Of a stretch of DNA of 5,689 nucleotides, positions 5,647-5,689 are shown one piece after another (the stretch's first letter is position 1; each line of letters starts with the position of its first letter). The DNA lies in assembly GCA_020025415.1 (NCBI GenBank), contig JAHHSB010000090.1, positions 1 through 5,689 on the forward strand, read 5' to 3'. This DNA is from Oscillibacter sp. GTDB lineage: Bacteria > Bacillota > Clostridia > Oscillospirales > Oscillospiraceae. Position numbers and translations under genes: made by a program. The notes beneath the pieces were generated by a model. That model worked only from the letters and a program-made list of their open reading frames with translations. It was not told the origin of the DNA and did not search any database.

Positions 5647-5689
5647 GTAAAAATCGGAGCTCACTCATGCCGCTGCTCCTCCGGGCCTG

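Larger units (their letters stand above)
5209..5689. other. Gene-poor tail downstream of the ABC operon
   Basis: No intact gene is convincing here. The stretch holds the minus-strand coding-like remnant, two + strand terminators and the tRNA-Leu 3' fragment listed separately. Base composition is visibly more AT-rich than the operon in places (for example 5235-5330 and 5490-5535), unlike the transporter genes. The last 40 bases contain nothing I can assign beyond a short possible gene start at the very edge. Confidence 0.6.

Noticed and set aside
5667..5689. Possible gene start at the right edge (ATG at 5667 after GGAG at 5656-5659, product MPLLLRA)
   Set aside because: Only seven codons are visible, too few to support a gene; it needs sequence beyond the window.

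Overview
The window holds one compact regulatory/transport module on the + strand, followed by about 0.5 kb of apparently non-coding or decayed DNA. The high GC content, strong GGAGG-type ribosome sites, OmpR-family regulation and gene order resemble clostridial gut Firmicutes of the Oscillospiraceae type. That placement is inferred from style, not from a marker gene.

Positions 1-109 are a regulatory region. It carries GTGAC/GTCAC half-sites at exact 11-bp steps and an extended -10 element. Positions 110-1686 encode an OmpR-family response regulator and a small one-transmembrane sensor histidine kinase, joined by an ATGA stop/start overlap. Positions 1687-1766 are a second regulatory gap, with GTCACC repeated three times at 11-bp spacing just upstream of a TATACT -10. 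Positions 1767-5161 encode an ABC ATPase (MacB/LolD/BceA-like) and a 905-residue duplicated FtsX/MacB-type permease, again joined by an ATGA overlap. A 14-bp hairpin follows the permease.

The working model is inference: the kinase has almost no extracellular part, so the signal probably comes from the membrane or from the transporter. The regulator would bind the shared repeats, controlling its own operon and activating the transporter promoter, which lacks a good -35. The transporter looks like a type VII, mechanotransmission-style ABC system. Possible roles are peptide-antibiotic or envelope-stress defence, or lipid/lipoprotein handling; the substrate cannot be read from the sequence.

Positions 5209-5689 contain no convincing intact gene. 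They hold a minus-strand reading frame with a leucine-heptad tail that may be a frameshifted remnant, a strong + strand hairpin with a T tract, a 3' fragment of a tRNA-Leu(UAG) gene beginning at the anticodon loop and keeping its CCA, and a further intrinsic terminator. The orphan tRNA 3' end is the least ordinary item. It is what an integrative element leaves at its distal end after inserting in a tRNA gene, which would place the preceding DNA, possibly including the transporter module, inside an old island. No exotic new system is evident; the four main genes are of known families.
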